Part shown: one piece after another, positions 1 through 10,093 of the stretch
How positions within the stretch are numbered: position 1 is the first letter of the stretch
How the letters are laid out: every line of letters starts with the position of its first letter
Assembly: GCA_964215915.1 (NCBI GenBank)
Contig: CAXPEB010000047.1
Span: 62,001 to 126,000, forward strand
DNA from: UBA8524 sp964215915
Lineage (GTDB): Bacteria; Bacteroidota; Bacteroidia; UBA8524
Reading direction: 5' to 3'
DNA length: 64,000 nucleotides
The notes under the pieces: model-generated
Databases searched by the model: none
Told to the model about the DNA's origin: nothing
Seen by the model: only the letters and a program-made list of their open reading frames with translations
Program-made: the position numbers and the translations under genes

Positions 1-1
1 T

Positions 2-2689
2 AACGGCGACAGCCTTAAAAGCGGCTTCTCGTCCACCCAATCGGCACTTATCCTGAAAAAGCCGGGAAGCTCACATCTCTATTATCTTTTTTCTTCCGGA
101 TGCAATTCTTCCGGGTCTCCCTCACAGGATATTTATGGGTTCCATTATAGTGTGGTAGATATTTCAAAAAATGGAGGAAGAGGTGAAGTCATCCAAAAAA
201 ACATCCCCTTGCTGCAGGACACCTCTTTCGAGAAACTGGTGGCGGTAAAGGATGCATTCGGTTGCGGTTTCTGGGTAATTACCCACGACACCCGTATCGG
301 TACTTTTTTCTCTTTCCACGTTACGGAAGCAGGGGTAGATCCGGTACCGGTACGTTCCAAAACCGGTTACGTCAGTACCGTACTTAGCGGAGGCAGCACC
401 GGGTACATGAAAGCCTCCCCCGATGGCACCCGAATCGCTACGGCCTATTATTTTTACCACCGCCTGGAGCTTTTCGACTTCAACCGGGAAACGGGGCAAG
501 TCTCCAACTGTCTGTTACTGGACAGCACCTTCGACTATATTTACTATGGTCTCAGCTTTTCCCCAAACAGTCGTTACCTGTACGCTACCGCACCCCTGAT
601 CAACCGACCTGATCTCTATTCCGAGTTATTCCAGTATGAGGTAGCGCTCGCCGATCCTTCCGCCATCATTGCTTCCAGGATGCTCATCCATAAAAAAGAT
701 TCTACATCCTCTTTTTCTTATTGTGCTCTGCAGCTGGGACCGGATGGGAAGATCTACCTCTGCCAGCTATCGTACGGGTCACCGAGTTATTCCCTGTTGG
801 GGGTCATAGAAAATCCGGACCGGAAAGGATTGGACTGCGGGTTTGTGGACTCCGGTGTAGTCATTAACAAGGTATCAAGAAAAAGAACTTCCTACGGCTT
901 GCCGAACATGGTGGATAACCCCGCTCCCTTTAGCCTGGAGTTTGACCTGGAAGATGTTTCCCTTTGCGGATCGGAACCGGCTGTACTGGATGCCAGTCAC
1001 CTGAAAGGCCATTTTCTTTGGAGTACCGGTGATACGTCCAAAATTATTAAAGTCAGCAATCCCGGCACCTACACACTCTCCCTTTCCAACCATTGCGGTA
1101 CTTATACGGATACGGTAAAGGTTATCGACGGAGGCAGCCATGCTCCTCCCCTGCTGTCCCTGGGGCCGGATACAACACTATGCGGACCTTTTTCCCTCCT
1201 TCTGGACGGAGGCAGTAACAGAAAGCGATACCGATGGAGTACCGGTGATGTATCGGAAACGCTTCACGTCAGTGAGCCCGGACTCTACACGCTGACGGTA
1301 ACCGACACCAACAACTGCACGGCCCATGACACCCTAAAAATCCGGCAGCTGAAGACTCCCGTAGTCCAGGCCACAATTGATACCACCGTATGCCCCTTCG
1401 TCAGGCTGAGCATCACAAACCCTGACCCGGATGCAGGTTACATGTGGAACTCAGGGGATACCGGACTCATTCTGAATGTAACCGAAACCGGTCGCTATAC
1501 GGCTACCCTGAAAAGTCCCTGGTGTACAGACTCCGGCTTTGTGAATGTGGATACCATCCCCCCACCCTCCGAACTGGTTTTTGACCTGGGAAAAGACACC
1601 CTGCTATGCAGCGGCTGGAGCTATACCCTAATGGGCGCAAGGGATATACAGGAAAAACTGCTGTGGAATACCGGAGACACCTCCACTACGCTGACCGTGA
1701 ATACCGCCGGACTATATATTCTTACGGCCAGCTCCTCCTGTGGCTCTTACAGCGATTCGGTGAGGATCTCCTACGGCACTCCCTTCAAGGTGTATTTGGG
1801 TAATGACACGGCTTTCTGCGGCCCATTCCGTCACCTGCTGGACGCAGGAAAGGGGGCCTCACAATACCTCTGGAATACGGGAGATACTACCGTTTCTATT
1901 CTGGCTGATTACCCGGACCTGTATGCCGTTGCCGTTATTGACAGCAACTCCTGTAAAACCGGAGACACCATTAACATCGGACAACTCAACACCCCTCTGG
2001 TTGCAATAGAAATGGACGAACTTACCTGTCACTATGTACTGTTGAGCATTCCCGGGCAGGACAGTACCGTGAGTTGCACCTGGAGCACCGGCGACACAAC
2101 CCTGAATATCCGGGTTACCGAAACCGGCACCTATTCCGTGACCCTGCGTAACCGGTTCTGCAGCCTCACCACCTCTTTCGAGGTCCCGAAACTTCCTATG
2201 CCTATTGTGGACCTTGGACCGGATACCAGCATTTGCGAAGGAGAACCAATCACCCTGGATGCCGGAGACGATGGTGAAGATTATCTCTGGAATACCGGAG
2301 ACACTACACAGGAAATTTCCGTGTTTCGCGAAGGCTGGTACAGCGTGATCATTACCCGAAATAACTGCAGCAACGCCGACAGTGTATGGGTTGGCCCCAT
2401 TTGCGATATGTGGTACTTCATCCCGAATGCCTTCACCCCTGGCGACGATGTTCACAACGACGTCTTTTCGGTAAACGGGCAATACCTGAAGCAGGTGGAT
2501 ATGCAGATCTATAACCGATGGGGACAACTCATCTATTCGGACTCAGGGCGCAACCCCTCCTGGAACGGCACACACAATGCCGCCCCCTGTCCGGATGGTG
2601 TATACCTCTACCGGATTTCAGTAAAAGGATACAAAAACGGAAGACTTCTTAAAGAATACCGGCACGGCACGGTAACGTTGCTGAGATAA
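2..2689 (+). CDS. T9SS type B (gliding-motility C-terminal domain) surface protein, 5' end outside window
   Basis: The reading frame is already open at base 2, so this is the C-terminal 895 residues of a longer protein. The first ~300 residues look like a WD40/lactonase-like propeller (ASPDGTRIATA, SFSPNSRYLYA). Seven Ig-like repeats of about 70 residues follow, each with a Cys, a core such as YLWNTGDTT and a G.Y.V strand (bases ~950-2400). The last ~90 residues are a type B sorting domain (IPNAFTPGDD, IYNRWGQLIYS, PDGVYLYRISV), known to send proteins through the type IX secretion system to the cell surface. Ligand and role are unknown; adhesion is a guess. The repeats show a higher-order duplication, described separately. 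A GTG at 152 is in frame but internal, not the start. Confidence 0.9.
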   Translation, partial: NGDSLKSGFSSTQSALILKKPGSSHLYYLFSSGCNSSGSPSQDIYGFHYSVVDISKNGGRGEVIQKNIPLLQDTSFEKLVAVKDAFGCGFWVITHDTRIGTFFSFHVTEAGVDPVPVRSKTGYVSTVLSGGSTGYMKASPDGTRIATAYYFYHRLELFDFNRETGQVSNCLLLDSTFDYIYYGLSFSPNSRYLYATAPLINRPDLYSELFQYEVALADPSAIIASRMLIHKKDSTSSFSYCALQLGPDGKIYLCQLSYGSPSYSLLGVIENPDRKGLDCGFVDSGVVINKVSRKRTSYGLPNMVDNPAPFSLEFDLEDVSLCGSEPAVLDASHLKGHFLWSTGDTSKIIKVSNPGTYTLSLSNHCGTYTDTVKVIDGGSHAPPLLSLGPDTTLCGPFSLLLDGGSNRKRYRWSTGDVSETLHVSEPGLYTLTVTDTNNCTAHDTLKIRQLKTPVVQATIDTTVCPFVRLSITNPDPDAGYMWNSGDTGLILNVTETGRYTATLKSPWCTDSGFVNVDTIPPPSELVFDLGKDTLLCSGWSYTLMGARDIQEKLLWNTGDTSTTLTVNTAGLYILTASSSCGSYSDSVRISYGTPFKVYLGNDTAFCGPFRHLLDAGKGASQYLWNTGDTTVSILADYPDLYAVAVIDSNSCKTGDTINIGQLNTPLVAIEMDELTCHYVLLSIPGQDSTVSCTWSTGDTTLNIRVTETGTYSVTLRNRFCSLTTSFEVPKLPMPIVDLGPDTSICEGEPITLDAGDDGEDYLWNTGDTTQEISVFREGWYSVIITRNNCSNADSVWVGPICDMWYFIPNAFTPGDDVHNDVFSVNGQYLKQVDMQIYNRWGQLIYSDSGRNPSWNGTHNAAPCPDGVYLYRISVKGYKNGRLLKEYRHGTVTLLR
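952..2400 (+). repeat. Seven tandem Ig-like coding repeats with a duplicated three-repeat cassette
   Basis: The conserved Cys codons of repeats 1-6 lie at about 965, 1181, 1391, 1607, 1817 and 2027; a seventh repeat starts near 2212. Repeats 1/4, 2/5 and 3/6 pair best: 2 and 5 share CGPF and a TD.N.C or ID.N.C end, and 3 and 6 both follow a QLKTP/QLNTP linker. The offsets are 642, 636 and 636 bp, which points to an old duplication of a three-domain block inside the gene, now diverged. Confidence 0.75.
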
Positions 2690-2739
2690 CCCGAAACAAG
2701 ATTCGCTTGCATTCGGGGATCAAGCCTGCCGAAAACCGG

Positions 2740-3276
2740 TTATTGACACTTGATTCCTTCGCTGGTCGGGCGGGTTAGCCCTTCTCCCTCTTTGTATTGA
2801 TCCGGGAAAGTACAGCTGCTGCAATTGGTAATAACCACATCGCCACTCAAGAGGCTGGCCTTTCCTGAAAAGGGGAAAGTATCCTGGGAACTGGGATCGG
2901 GTACGATGGTAACGGCAAAGCCGTCAAAGTCAAATTCCCCTGAAGAAGCTTTGGTGCTATCTGTACCCAAACCATCCCACTGTGGGTTTAGCTCATCGCT
3001 TTCCCAAACAAGGTTACCGTTTCGCAGGATGCGGAGGTTACGGACTTCCAGTTTTTCTCCGATCACCAGGAAGCGATCATTCAACCCATCGCCATCCGGG
3101 GTAAAAGCGGTTGGATTATACAACTTCAGGGAATCTCCCATCAGCGACTCATTTGTTATGGTAAAAGGGGCCGATGCACAGGACTGCGTCACCGTATTAT
3201 CTTCTTCTCCCTTTTTGCAGGCTGCCGCCAGCAGCAGGCAAACGGATATTCCAATCAGGTTCAGGCTTATTTTCAT
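2740..3276 (-). CDS. Lipoprotein with a type B sorting-like domain
   Basis: The 178-residue product begins with a signal peptide and lipobox (CLLLAAAC, Cys20), so a lipid-anchored envelope protein is expected. Residues ~55-120 resemble the gliding-motility-associated C-terminal domain: TAFTPDGDGLNDRF, then LRILRNGNLVWES and NPQWDGLG. Unlike a true sorting signal this is not at the C-terminus. About 60 residues follow, including a CSSC motif and a terminal Cys, and the usual VY.Y.....G...KG.VT..R strand is replaced. It may be a periplasmic or surface protein using this fold for something other than secretion. It lies between two T9SS cargo genes and converges on the first. Its function is unknown. 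Confidence 0.75.
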   Translation of the reverse strand: MKISLNLIGISVCLLLAAACKKGEEDNTVTQSCASAPFTITNESLMGDSLKLYNPTAFTPDGDGLNDRFLVIGEKLEVRNLRILRNGNLVWESDELNPQWDGLGTDSTKASSGEFDFDGFAVTIVPDPSSQDTFPFSGKASLLSGDVVITNCSSCTFPDQYKEGEGLTRPTSEGIKCQ

Positions 3277-3407
3277 GGTTTCAGTATTGCTGTATAAATG
3301 TATAGACCATTTCGTAAGTAATTCGTTGCCTGTGAATATAAGTAATCGCTTGCCGGTTTCCGTATTACGGGGTTAACTCCGGGTACCTACAAGGCATTGC
3401 AGGGCAT

Positions 3408-3435
3408 AAAAAAAACCGGCAGGAAATCCTGCCGG
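3408..3435 (-). terminator. Rho-independent terminator of the 3492-5306 gene
   Basis: On the minus strand a perfect 20-bp palindrome (ccggcaggatttcctgccgg) is followed by eight T residues, just past the stop codon at 3492. A second, weaker inverted repeat (ggaaccc/gggttcc, ~3445-3469) lies between it and the gene. Confidence 0.85.
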
Positions 3436-3491
3436 CACTAAATCGGAACCCCTGTTGGACAAGGGTTCCGTTATCCGAATCTTAGGATCCG

Positions 3492-5306
3492 TTATTTCAC
3501 AAACAACACGATACTCCGGTTTTCGCCGGCACCGCTTAGTTTGATCAGGTAAACCCCGGCGGGCAGATGTGTACCCGAAAGATCGAGTGACAGGCGGTTA
3601 TCCCCTTCTTTCATCCGGAACTGACCACGGTAATATTCTCTGCCCAGCAGGTCATACACCCCAACATCCAGTCCGGCATCCGTCTCTGCAGTTACCTCCA
3701 GCACCACTTCCTTATCGGCATCCATCCGCATGGGATTAGGCATTAGCACGGCACTGCTGTACACTTCTTTCTTCACGGGGACCATGGACGAATTGTCGCC
3801 GTCACGGTCGGAAGGCTGGTAGCATACTTCGCTTTCCTGCAGACTCTGCGGATCATACATCTGGAAAGCAAAATCGTAGTAATCGTAGGGGTAAAACTCG
3901 CCCCCGGTTTCTTCATGCATGGCCTGTCCGGGGAGCTGCTCAGGATCCTGCAGGTCGGTATTGCAGGCTGTTACCCCATTGAAATAGGCCTTTACGAGGA
4001 AATGATCGCGGGCGCCAATGGTGTAAGGCGGTATATGCCACGAATACCCGTACACCGCGATCCCATCGGTATTTCGTCCGTAACCGTTAAGCTGGTCAAT
4101 GCGGATACCCACGTCGATATCCGTTTCACCATAGGTAAACTGTCCGTTGGACACCGCATTTCCGCTATTATCGGTTTTGATCACCACCACATCTCCACCA
4201 CCGAAAAAGCCCTGGTCCGTATAACCCGCCAGGTAATACTCGTATTGTCCGGAGGTATTCTCCCGTTCGATGAGGTGGTTACAGTAGTCGTTATAATTTG
4301 TGGGACCACCGTTGAAGTAGTTGAACAAATGGTCCCAAACGATGTTCCTGCTGTAATCGATCGCCACAAACCAAAAGTCGTAACTGTTCATCATGTCGGA
4401 ATAACCTCCGATAACAAAACCCTCCGCATTGGCATCAATACCGGTATTAGCCGATTGCTGAATGCAGGTAAACACATCCCTTGAGTTAGGAGTTCCGTAC
4501 ATTTCCGGATAACCCAGGGTCACCCCGTACACACTGTTCACCTTCAGTAAAAAGGCATCGGTTTGGGGAGCGCCGGCGGAGTTGTCGGTATGTTCACCTA
4601 CCACATACACTTCGTAGTAGTTGAACTGGCTGTTGTATACCGTTGACTCGATAATGTCATAAGGAATATCCGAGTCCGTCAGGTAAGTGGTGCCGGTCAG
4701 GTCGTAGGTAGACCCCCAAAGCAGAGTACCTGCCTGATTTATTTTGAGGATAAAAACCCGGTTGAACCCGGTAGTGGCATCGGTAAAATAACCGCAGATA
4801 TATAAATCGCCCGGATTGGAAACCGATTCCGTGATCGCCTGAACGTGTACATCCGTATAGCTACCGAAAGAGGTAAAATACCCGCTGGAACTCATCACGT
4901 TTCCGCTTTGATCCATATACGTATAATACACGCCCATGGGGTTGATGGATCCGTTGACATACCCACCTGCAATGGCAAAGCCACTGCCGTCGCTAAATTC
5001 CAGCGAACGCACTTCGTGGGAAGTGAGGTTAACCGGGTTACCGGGATTATCCGTCAGAAAGTAGGTGTTATTGAAATATGGAGCTCCGCTTACATTCCCA
5101 TCGATATCCGTGCGTTGCACATTGATTTTGTTAGGGTTGGCATTACCGGCGGGACCAATCAGAAAATGGCCGGTATTGGAGCCGGAATAAGCATTGTGCC
5201 CACAGCTCAGAAAATCATCGTCTGAGGTACCGTAAAGGTGTTGAAAGTATTGCGCCTTGGCACTTAGCCCCGCTATGACCAAAGCAATGGTGAGAATATT
5301 TTTCAT
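3492..5306 (-). CDS. T9SS type A sorting domain protein
   Basis: This 604-residue secreted protein has a signal peptide (MKNILTIALVIAGLSAKAQ). Its body is made of repeated blocks of about 55 residues with motifs such as FLLKVNS and GNAVSNGQFTYG, typical of propeller-like repeat proteins. The C-terminal ~75 residues are a type A sorting domain: MPNPM, DVGVYDLLGREYY, LPAGVYLIKLSG. Such domains are recognised by the T9SS and removed or attached to a surface glycolipid. A strong terminator follows, and the upstream gene is another type A cargo with its own putative terminator at 5344. No enzyme motif is visible, so the function is unknown. Confidence 0.88.
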   Translation of the reverse strand: MKNILTIALVIAGLSAKAQYFQHLYGTSDDDFLSCGHNAYSGSNTGHFLIGPAGNANPNKINVQRTDIDGNVSGAPYFNNTYFLTDNPGNPVNLTSHEVRSLEFSDGSGFAIAGGYVNGSINPMGVYYTYMDQSGNVMSSSGYFTSFGSYTDVHVQAITESVSNPGDLYICGYFTDATTGFNRVFILKINQAGTLLWGSTYDLTGTTYLTDSDIPYDIIESTVYNSQFNYYEVYVVGEHTDNSAGAPQTDAFLLKVNSVYGVTLGYPEMYGTPNSRDVFTCIQQSANTGIDANAEGFVIGGYSDMMNSYDFWFVAIDYSRNIVWDHLFNYFNGGPTNYNDYCNHLIERENTSGQYEYYLAGYTDQGFFGGGDVVVIKTDNSGNAVSNGQFTYGETDIDVGIRIDQLNGYGRNTDGIAVYGYSWHIPPYTIGARDHFLVKAYFNGVTACNTDLQDPEQLPGQAMHEETGGEFYPYDYYDFAFQMYDPQSLQESEVCYQPSDRDGDNSSMVPVKKEVYSSAVLMPNPMRMDADKEVVLEVTAETDAGLDVGVYDLLGREYYRGQFRMKEGDNRLSLDLSGTHLPAGVYLIKLSGAGENRSIVLFVK

Positions 5307-5343
5307 GGTTGTTTTATTGGTTTTTTAGGTTGTTAAGTATGGA

Positions 5344-5372
5344 AACCCTGCCGGAACAATACCGGCAGGGTT
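5344..5372 (-). terminator. Hairpin after the large zincin-like gene
   Basis: An 11-bp inverted repeat (aaccctgccgg / ccggcagggtt, 7-nt loop) sits 14 bases past the stop codon at 5386. The T-run after it is short, so termination may be partial. Confidence 0.6.
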
Positions 5373-5385
5373 GGGAGAACAGGAG

Positions 5386-8300
5386 CTATTTTTCTACTAT
5401 CAGTTTTTCTTTCAGGACAAGGTCTCCGGCCAGGTAGACCTGCACGAAATAGAGACCGGGAGCAATCCCGGGCAGGTGCATGGAAATGGTAGGATCTGCC
5501 TTACCCTGATAAAGCACTGTCACCTGCTGACCCAGCGCATTTTTCAGTTCCACGCGAACTTCCGTACCAGGGAGGATATCGCCTGCCAGTTCCAGGGTGA
5601 CCTTGTCGCTGGCCGGGTTCGGATAAATACGGAAGTCCGTGTTTTTTTCCAGGCTGCTGTAATCCGGGTTTCCAGGGGTATTGTGGCAGGTAAGGGGAGC
5701 CGGAATAACAAAAGGTTGGCCGGTACTGGTGCCCGGATGGTCCGTAATGCTGAAACTTACATCGACCCTTGGATTGCCCCAGTCATAGACGTCTCTTTCA
5801 ATGAAGACATTCTCACAGGTCCAGAAACCGCAGGGCACCCCGAACGACTGAGCGCCGGGGCTCATGTATTTCAGGTTGAGTTTGCCATTGATGTATTTGG
5901 GTGCATTCACCACAAACCTTCCCTGTCCGAGTGCCGCAAAGGTGGGTGGGTAATCGATAAGGGTTTGAGCACCACCCAGGTCGAAGAATGAATTCGAGAC
6001 AAACAGCGGATCTCCCGTACCGGAACTGGTCATAAAAATACCGTTGGCTCCGGTGGGGGTCGGCGGGTAGGTATTAAAGTCGACCCCGACGAGGTTAACC
6101 ACCACATTATTATAAGCCGGCGTATAGGGCAAGGGAATGCAGGTACGGTAAGTACCATTCAGCAGGGTAACGATCGCCATTTCGCCGCCTCCCATATCAA
6201 TAGCCTGAGCACCCCAGTGTTCCCAATTGTTCCAGTATTCGAAGCGGGTACCGTTGTTATCAAAGTTGGCATCCAGCGGTTGCAGGAAGAACATTTTCCA
6301 TTCCCGCGGGAACATATCCGCCTGGCTGCCCGGGTTCCATGCCGTTACATCCACATTGGCCATATTCCCCAGGATATAATTCTGCCCGTTTATCTGGATC
6401 AGATCGATACCGTATTCATGCGGTCCGCCGAAATTATCGCTCATCGTATTCAGGATGAACGGGTTGTCGAAGATCGGGGTCAGGGTGTTGGGATCCAGCA
6501 CCAGGTTCATGGTCGCACTGCGTTCGGGTGGAGGAGGACCGAATTGTCCGCTCGGCACAATTCCGTTGACGCTTCCGGTCACCCAGATATCCATAGAACC
6601 CTCTGTAATAGCAATGCGGGTGGCTATATCAAAATCCATCCCTGATCCCCAGAGCCAGTCAAAAGTTCTGCTGGTCATGGAAGAGAGGTAGCTGGGCGTG
6701 CCGTCATCCAGATCAATCCAGGTCACAAATGCCGATTTGGGCAAGTCATACCGCAAAGCACCCTTAAAGCCACATACATATAACCGCCGGTCATCGGTAA
6801 CATAGCGAATGGCAGAGTGCATGGGATACAAGTCGCCCCCACCCTGGTATTCGCGCTCATCGATCAGGTTTCCGTTGTCATCCACCACCAGTATCTTCAT
6901 TTTACCGGCAGCCTGACAGATCATGTACCAGCGGTTCTTGGCCTTTCCATCGATCAACACCTGCAAATCCACCACCCGCACATCCGGGTCGTTGGAGTTA
7001 TACTCCACCGAGGTGATGATGCTGCCCTGGTCGTTGAGGTACATGAAATGCGGGATAGCCATACCGCTCCGGAAAATGGTACCGGCCATAACACTGTAGT
7101 TCGTGGTATTGGGGACCATCTTGGTGGTGTAGTGCTTCACATCCTCAGGCATCTGGTAGTTTTTCGACGGACCGGGGCCGCTGGCGCAAGGCTCAACCAA
7201 CACGGAGATTTCTGCTTCGTTACGGCATCCGTTGGCATCGGTACCGGTAACGGTAAACACATAGCCAGGCACCGGCGGGGTCACCACAATGGTCTTGCAG
7301 TCGCCGCTGCAATAGAGGGTAGCATTGGGCCAGTACTTGCTGTACCAGGAATACGACTCTGCGCCATCCGCGATGAGGGTTACTGCAGTGCCGGCGCAAA
7401 CCGGAGGAGGAGTAACCGGGTTAGAAGTAACCGTTACGTTCGGTTTATTGGCATTGGTCACATTCACCTGGGCAGGCAGATTTTCCGTGCATCCAAGATG
7501 GTTGGTATAGGAGTAAATCAGGGTATACCTGCCGGTGGCCGGTGCGCTAAATGAATATACCCCTGCTGTGTAATTCACTCCGGGACCGGAAAAACTGCCC
7601 CCGGAATTCATGGGCGGAAAGACGTATTCGGAAAGATCGTCAATGGTGGTCAGCCCTTCGCAAAGAGCGGGCGGCAGATCAAAACGAGTGGTTAGTGTGG
7701 TGGGATTGAGTGTCACATCATCCATAAACACATATCCATTATTAGCCAGCCCGAAACCCAGATTGCCAATCATCAGGTTGTTCAGAGGAGTAGTGCCATT
7801 GTAGGTGAACTCCACGGAAAAGAAGTGCCATTCCTGGTCATCGGGCACCACGGCTTCCGTAAGGTATTGTCCCGTAGTGTTGTATGTATAGGGTGCTATG
7901 GGCGCCAGTGTGGAAGCTTCGCCACGGAACACGATCCGGTTGGTTTGGCTAAACCCGAATGGACCCGTATAAGCGGATTTGGCCCAGAAAGTCAGGGTAT
8001 AGGAGACCCCTGGCTGTATGGGTGTGGAAAGTATGGATTGAATGGCTTCTTCGGTTACTGTTCCGGGTCCCTGCGGATACCAGCCCAATCCCAGCACACC
8101 GTCGTTACCCGTTCCGTTCCAGCTGTCGGAAGCCGGGCTACAAATGGAAGGGCCAGTGGGAAGGGTGAGGTCCGGATTGGATGGAGGAAAACAGTTCCTA
8201 ACCAGCAAATCGGGCGTTTCCAAAAGGGGTTCCCAGCAGTGAATACTGGCATTATCCGGCGGAATCGGCTCTCCACAGGCTACCCCGCTTTCAAAATCCC

Positions 8301-9906
8301 CGTTCATGATCATGTTGCAGGCCGAGGGAATGCAATTGGTGCTGTTGATATAAGCAAGAACATAGGTGATATTGCCCCGGTTACCCGAAGTGGTGTTCAC
8401 CGGCACATAGCGCAATAAAGCCACGCCGGTATTACCCGCCGGTGTGAAGGTAATGGTGGTGGCTCCGTTGCCGCTGCTTACGTTAACGGAACCCATGCCG
8501 TTGATGACCTCCAGGCATTCGAACTCATCGGCATTGTAATCATTGCCCAACAACCCCGATCCCGAAATATTCACCGGCGTGGCAGTTGGGGTGATCCAGG
8601 TAAAGGTGCCGTTGGAATTAATACCGTCATTCACTCCGGCAATCTCCAGCCCGCTGCACTGGCTGCCTCCGTAACTGTAATTGTTGGCGGTATACAGGAG
8701 ATTCCCGTAGGTGGTGTTCACCTTGTATCCCAGCTCGCACAACACCGTCCGTTCTTCGGGTTTCAGGTAGCGTTTCATATACAAGCTTCCAGTACCACTG
8801 GCATTGGACATGGTGTAATACTGGTTATTCGGATGAGGTGTGGGCGACGCGCACTGGTCTTCGAAATGGCTTAAGCTGGAGCCAGACTCATAACAATTCG
8901 GGGTATAGACGGCCTGGTTCACCGCACCCGCAAAATTTACGGCAGTAGAACAAACCGTATTGTCAGGAATACAGCTACCCAGGTTGGGTGAAAGCGTATT
9001 GATGGGGTTCAGCGCCGGATTAAAGGTATAATCGTACATGCTGCAACCGGAATTGGTAATGAGGTTTTGACCGGCCGGGGTCTCCAGGAACAAATCGTAC
9101 CGTGAATAAAAGGGGAAGCCGCTGCCCAGCCTGGAGCTTCCGTCTTCATGGATCAGGGAAGCAAAGCCCAGCGCATGTGTGATCTCGTGCAGGGCTACCG
9201 TATACAAGTCGATCTCTCCGGAAGCCGTGGCTGCGGTCAGGTCGGTATGCCAGATAACGGAAGGGTGATGAAAATTGAACGCAATCATCCCGTGGTAAAA
9301 AGCACCACTGCCACCGGGAGAACTTCCGCTGGTGATCAACGGAGAGCTTACGCCGGTATATCCGTCCACCCCGGAATTGATGGTTTTCCATATCTCACCA
9401 TCCAGGATGCCGGAAGCCGGAGGCGAAACCACCGGAAGCGTGTAAAAGGCAGAAGCCAGGCCAAGGATATTGGAGGTCAGCGGATAGGTGTACACATTCC
9501 CGATATCCCTCACCCAGATATTGACCCGTACATTGGGGTTGGCCGGAACGATAAACGCCGACAAGTCGGTAAATAACTGGCACAGCACCGCCCGGCGGTC
9601 GATATCGGCGGCAGCCTGTGTTTCGCAGCCGCTTCCATATTCGAAATACAGGTTGAAATACCCGGCCGTACAGAGCAGGTACGAGGGTACAACGGGGTTG
9701 GTAGCCAGGTTATCTCCGGTTTTTGGAGGGGCTTCCGTTTTTTGGACCCTCACATCTTCCAGCGAATAGGCATTGCCGAAGCGGTCGAACACCTTATCGA
9801 AAATCCCGTCGGGCGACAAGGTAGGTGGAGGATCTGCAGATTGTCCGGACAGCAAGGTGGTTCGGACACAGAGTAAAAGAAACAGAAGTGCAAGCGTTTT
9901 TTTCAT
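5386..9906 (-). CDS. Giant secreted zincin-like protein with T9SS type A sorting domain
   Basis: This is a 1506-residue protein with a signal peptide (MKKTLALLFLLLCVRTTLLS). An HExxH zinc motif, HEITHALGF, starts at His240. His240 and His244 would bind zinc and Glu241 would be the catalytic base. The metzincin third histidine (His at +10) is absent: position 250 is Ser, and the next His is 253. A carbohydrate-binding-like jelly roll (~540-750), a PKD/Ig-like segment around residue 830 and a long repeat region (~960-1400) follow. The end is a type A sorting signal (YPNPASDKVTLEL, GIAPGLYFVQVYL). An exported metallopeptidase is the best reading, but the substrate is unknown and the zinc site is only partly supported. 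Confidence 0.85.
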   Translation of the reverse strand: MKKTLALLFLLLCVRTTLLSGQSADPPPTLSPDGIFDKVFDRFGNAYSLEDVRVQKTEAPPKTGDNLATNPVVPSYLLCTAGYFNLYFEYGSGCETQAAADIDRRAVLCQLFTDLSAFIVPANPNVRVNIWVRDIGNVYTYPLTSNILGLASAFYTLPVVSPPASGILDGEIWKTINSGVDGYTGVSSPLITSGSSPGGSGAFYHGMIAFNFHHPSVIWHTDLTAATASGEIDLYTVALHEITHALGFASLIHEDGSSRLGSGFPFYSRYDLFLETPAGQNLITNSGCSMYDYTFNPALNPINTLSPNLGSCIPDNTVCSTAVNFAGAVNQAVYTPNCYESGSSLSHFEDQCASPTPHPNNQYYTMSNASGTGSLYMKRYLKPEERTVLCELGYKVNTTYGNLLYTANNYSYGGSQCSGLEIAGVNDGINSNGTFTWITPTATPVNISGSGLLGNDYNADEFECLEVINGMGSVNVSSGNGATTITFTPAGNTGVALLRYVPVNTTSGNRGNITYVLAYINSTNCIPSACNMIMNGDFESGVACGEPIPPDNASIHCWEPLLETPDLLVRNCFPPSNPDLTLPTGPSICSPASDSWNGTGNDGVLGLGWYPQGPGTVTEEAIQSILSTPIQPGVSYTLTFWAKSAYTGPFGFSQTNRIVFRGEASTLAPIAPYTYNTTGQYLTEAVVPDDQEWHFFSVEFTYNGTTPLNNLMIGNLGFGLANNGYVFMDDVTLNPTTLTTRFDLPPALCEGLTTIDDLSEYVFPPMNSGGSFSGPGVNYTAGVYSFSAPATGRYTLIYSYTNHLGCTENLPAQVNVTNANKPNVTVTSNPVTPPPVCAGTAVTLIADGAESYSWYSKYWPNATLYCSGDCKTIVVTPPVPGYVFTVTGTDANGCRNEAEISVLVEPCASGPGPSKNYQMPEDVKHYTTKMVPNTTNYSVMAGTIFRSGMAIPHFMYLNDQGSIITSVEYNSNDPDVRVVDLQVLIDGKAKNRWYMICQAAGKMKILVVDDNGNLIDEREYQGGGDLYPMHSAIRYVTDDRRLYVCGFKGALRYDLPKSAFVTWIDLDDGTPSYLSSMTSRTFDWLWGSGMDFDIATRIAITEGSMDIWVTGSVNGIVPSGQFGPPPPERSATMNLVLDPNTLTPIFDNPFILNTMSDNFGGPHEYGIDLIQINGQNYILGNMANVDVTAWNPGSQADMFPREWKMFFLQPLDANFDNNGTRFEYWNNWEHWGAQAIDMGGGEMAIVTLLNGTYRTCIPLPYTPAYNNVVVNLVGVDFNTYPPTPTGANGIFMTSSGTGDPLFVSNSFFDLGGAQTLIDYPPTFAALGQGRFVVNAPKYINGKLNLKYMSPGAQSFGVPCGFWTCENVFIERDVYDWGNPRVDVSFSITDHPGTSTGQPFVIPAPLTCHNTPGNPDYSSLEKNTDFRIYPNPASDKVTLELAGDILPGTEVRVELKNALGQQVTVLYQGKADPTISMHLPGIAPGLYFVQVYLAGDLVLKEKLIVEK

Positions 9907-10093
9907 GACGAAGGGTTTTAGTTGCAGTTTCGAATGGATAGAAGCTTCTTTCCCCTGCTAACAGGGGATACGAGGTATTACTCAAAGCTATACCCCAACG
10001 CAGGCACCCTTCAAGCGCCAATACACCCATGATGATATTTCGGGATAAGTGCCGTTTTATTGGCAATAAGTGTTTGTGTGCCGGATCAAAGGC

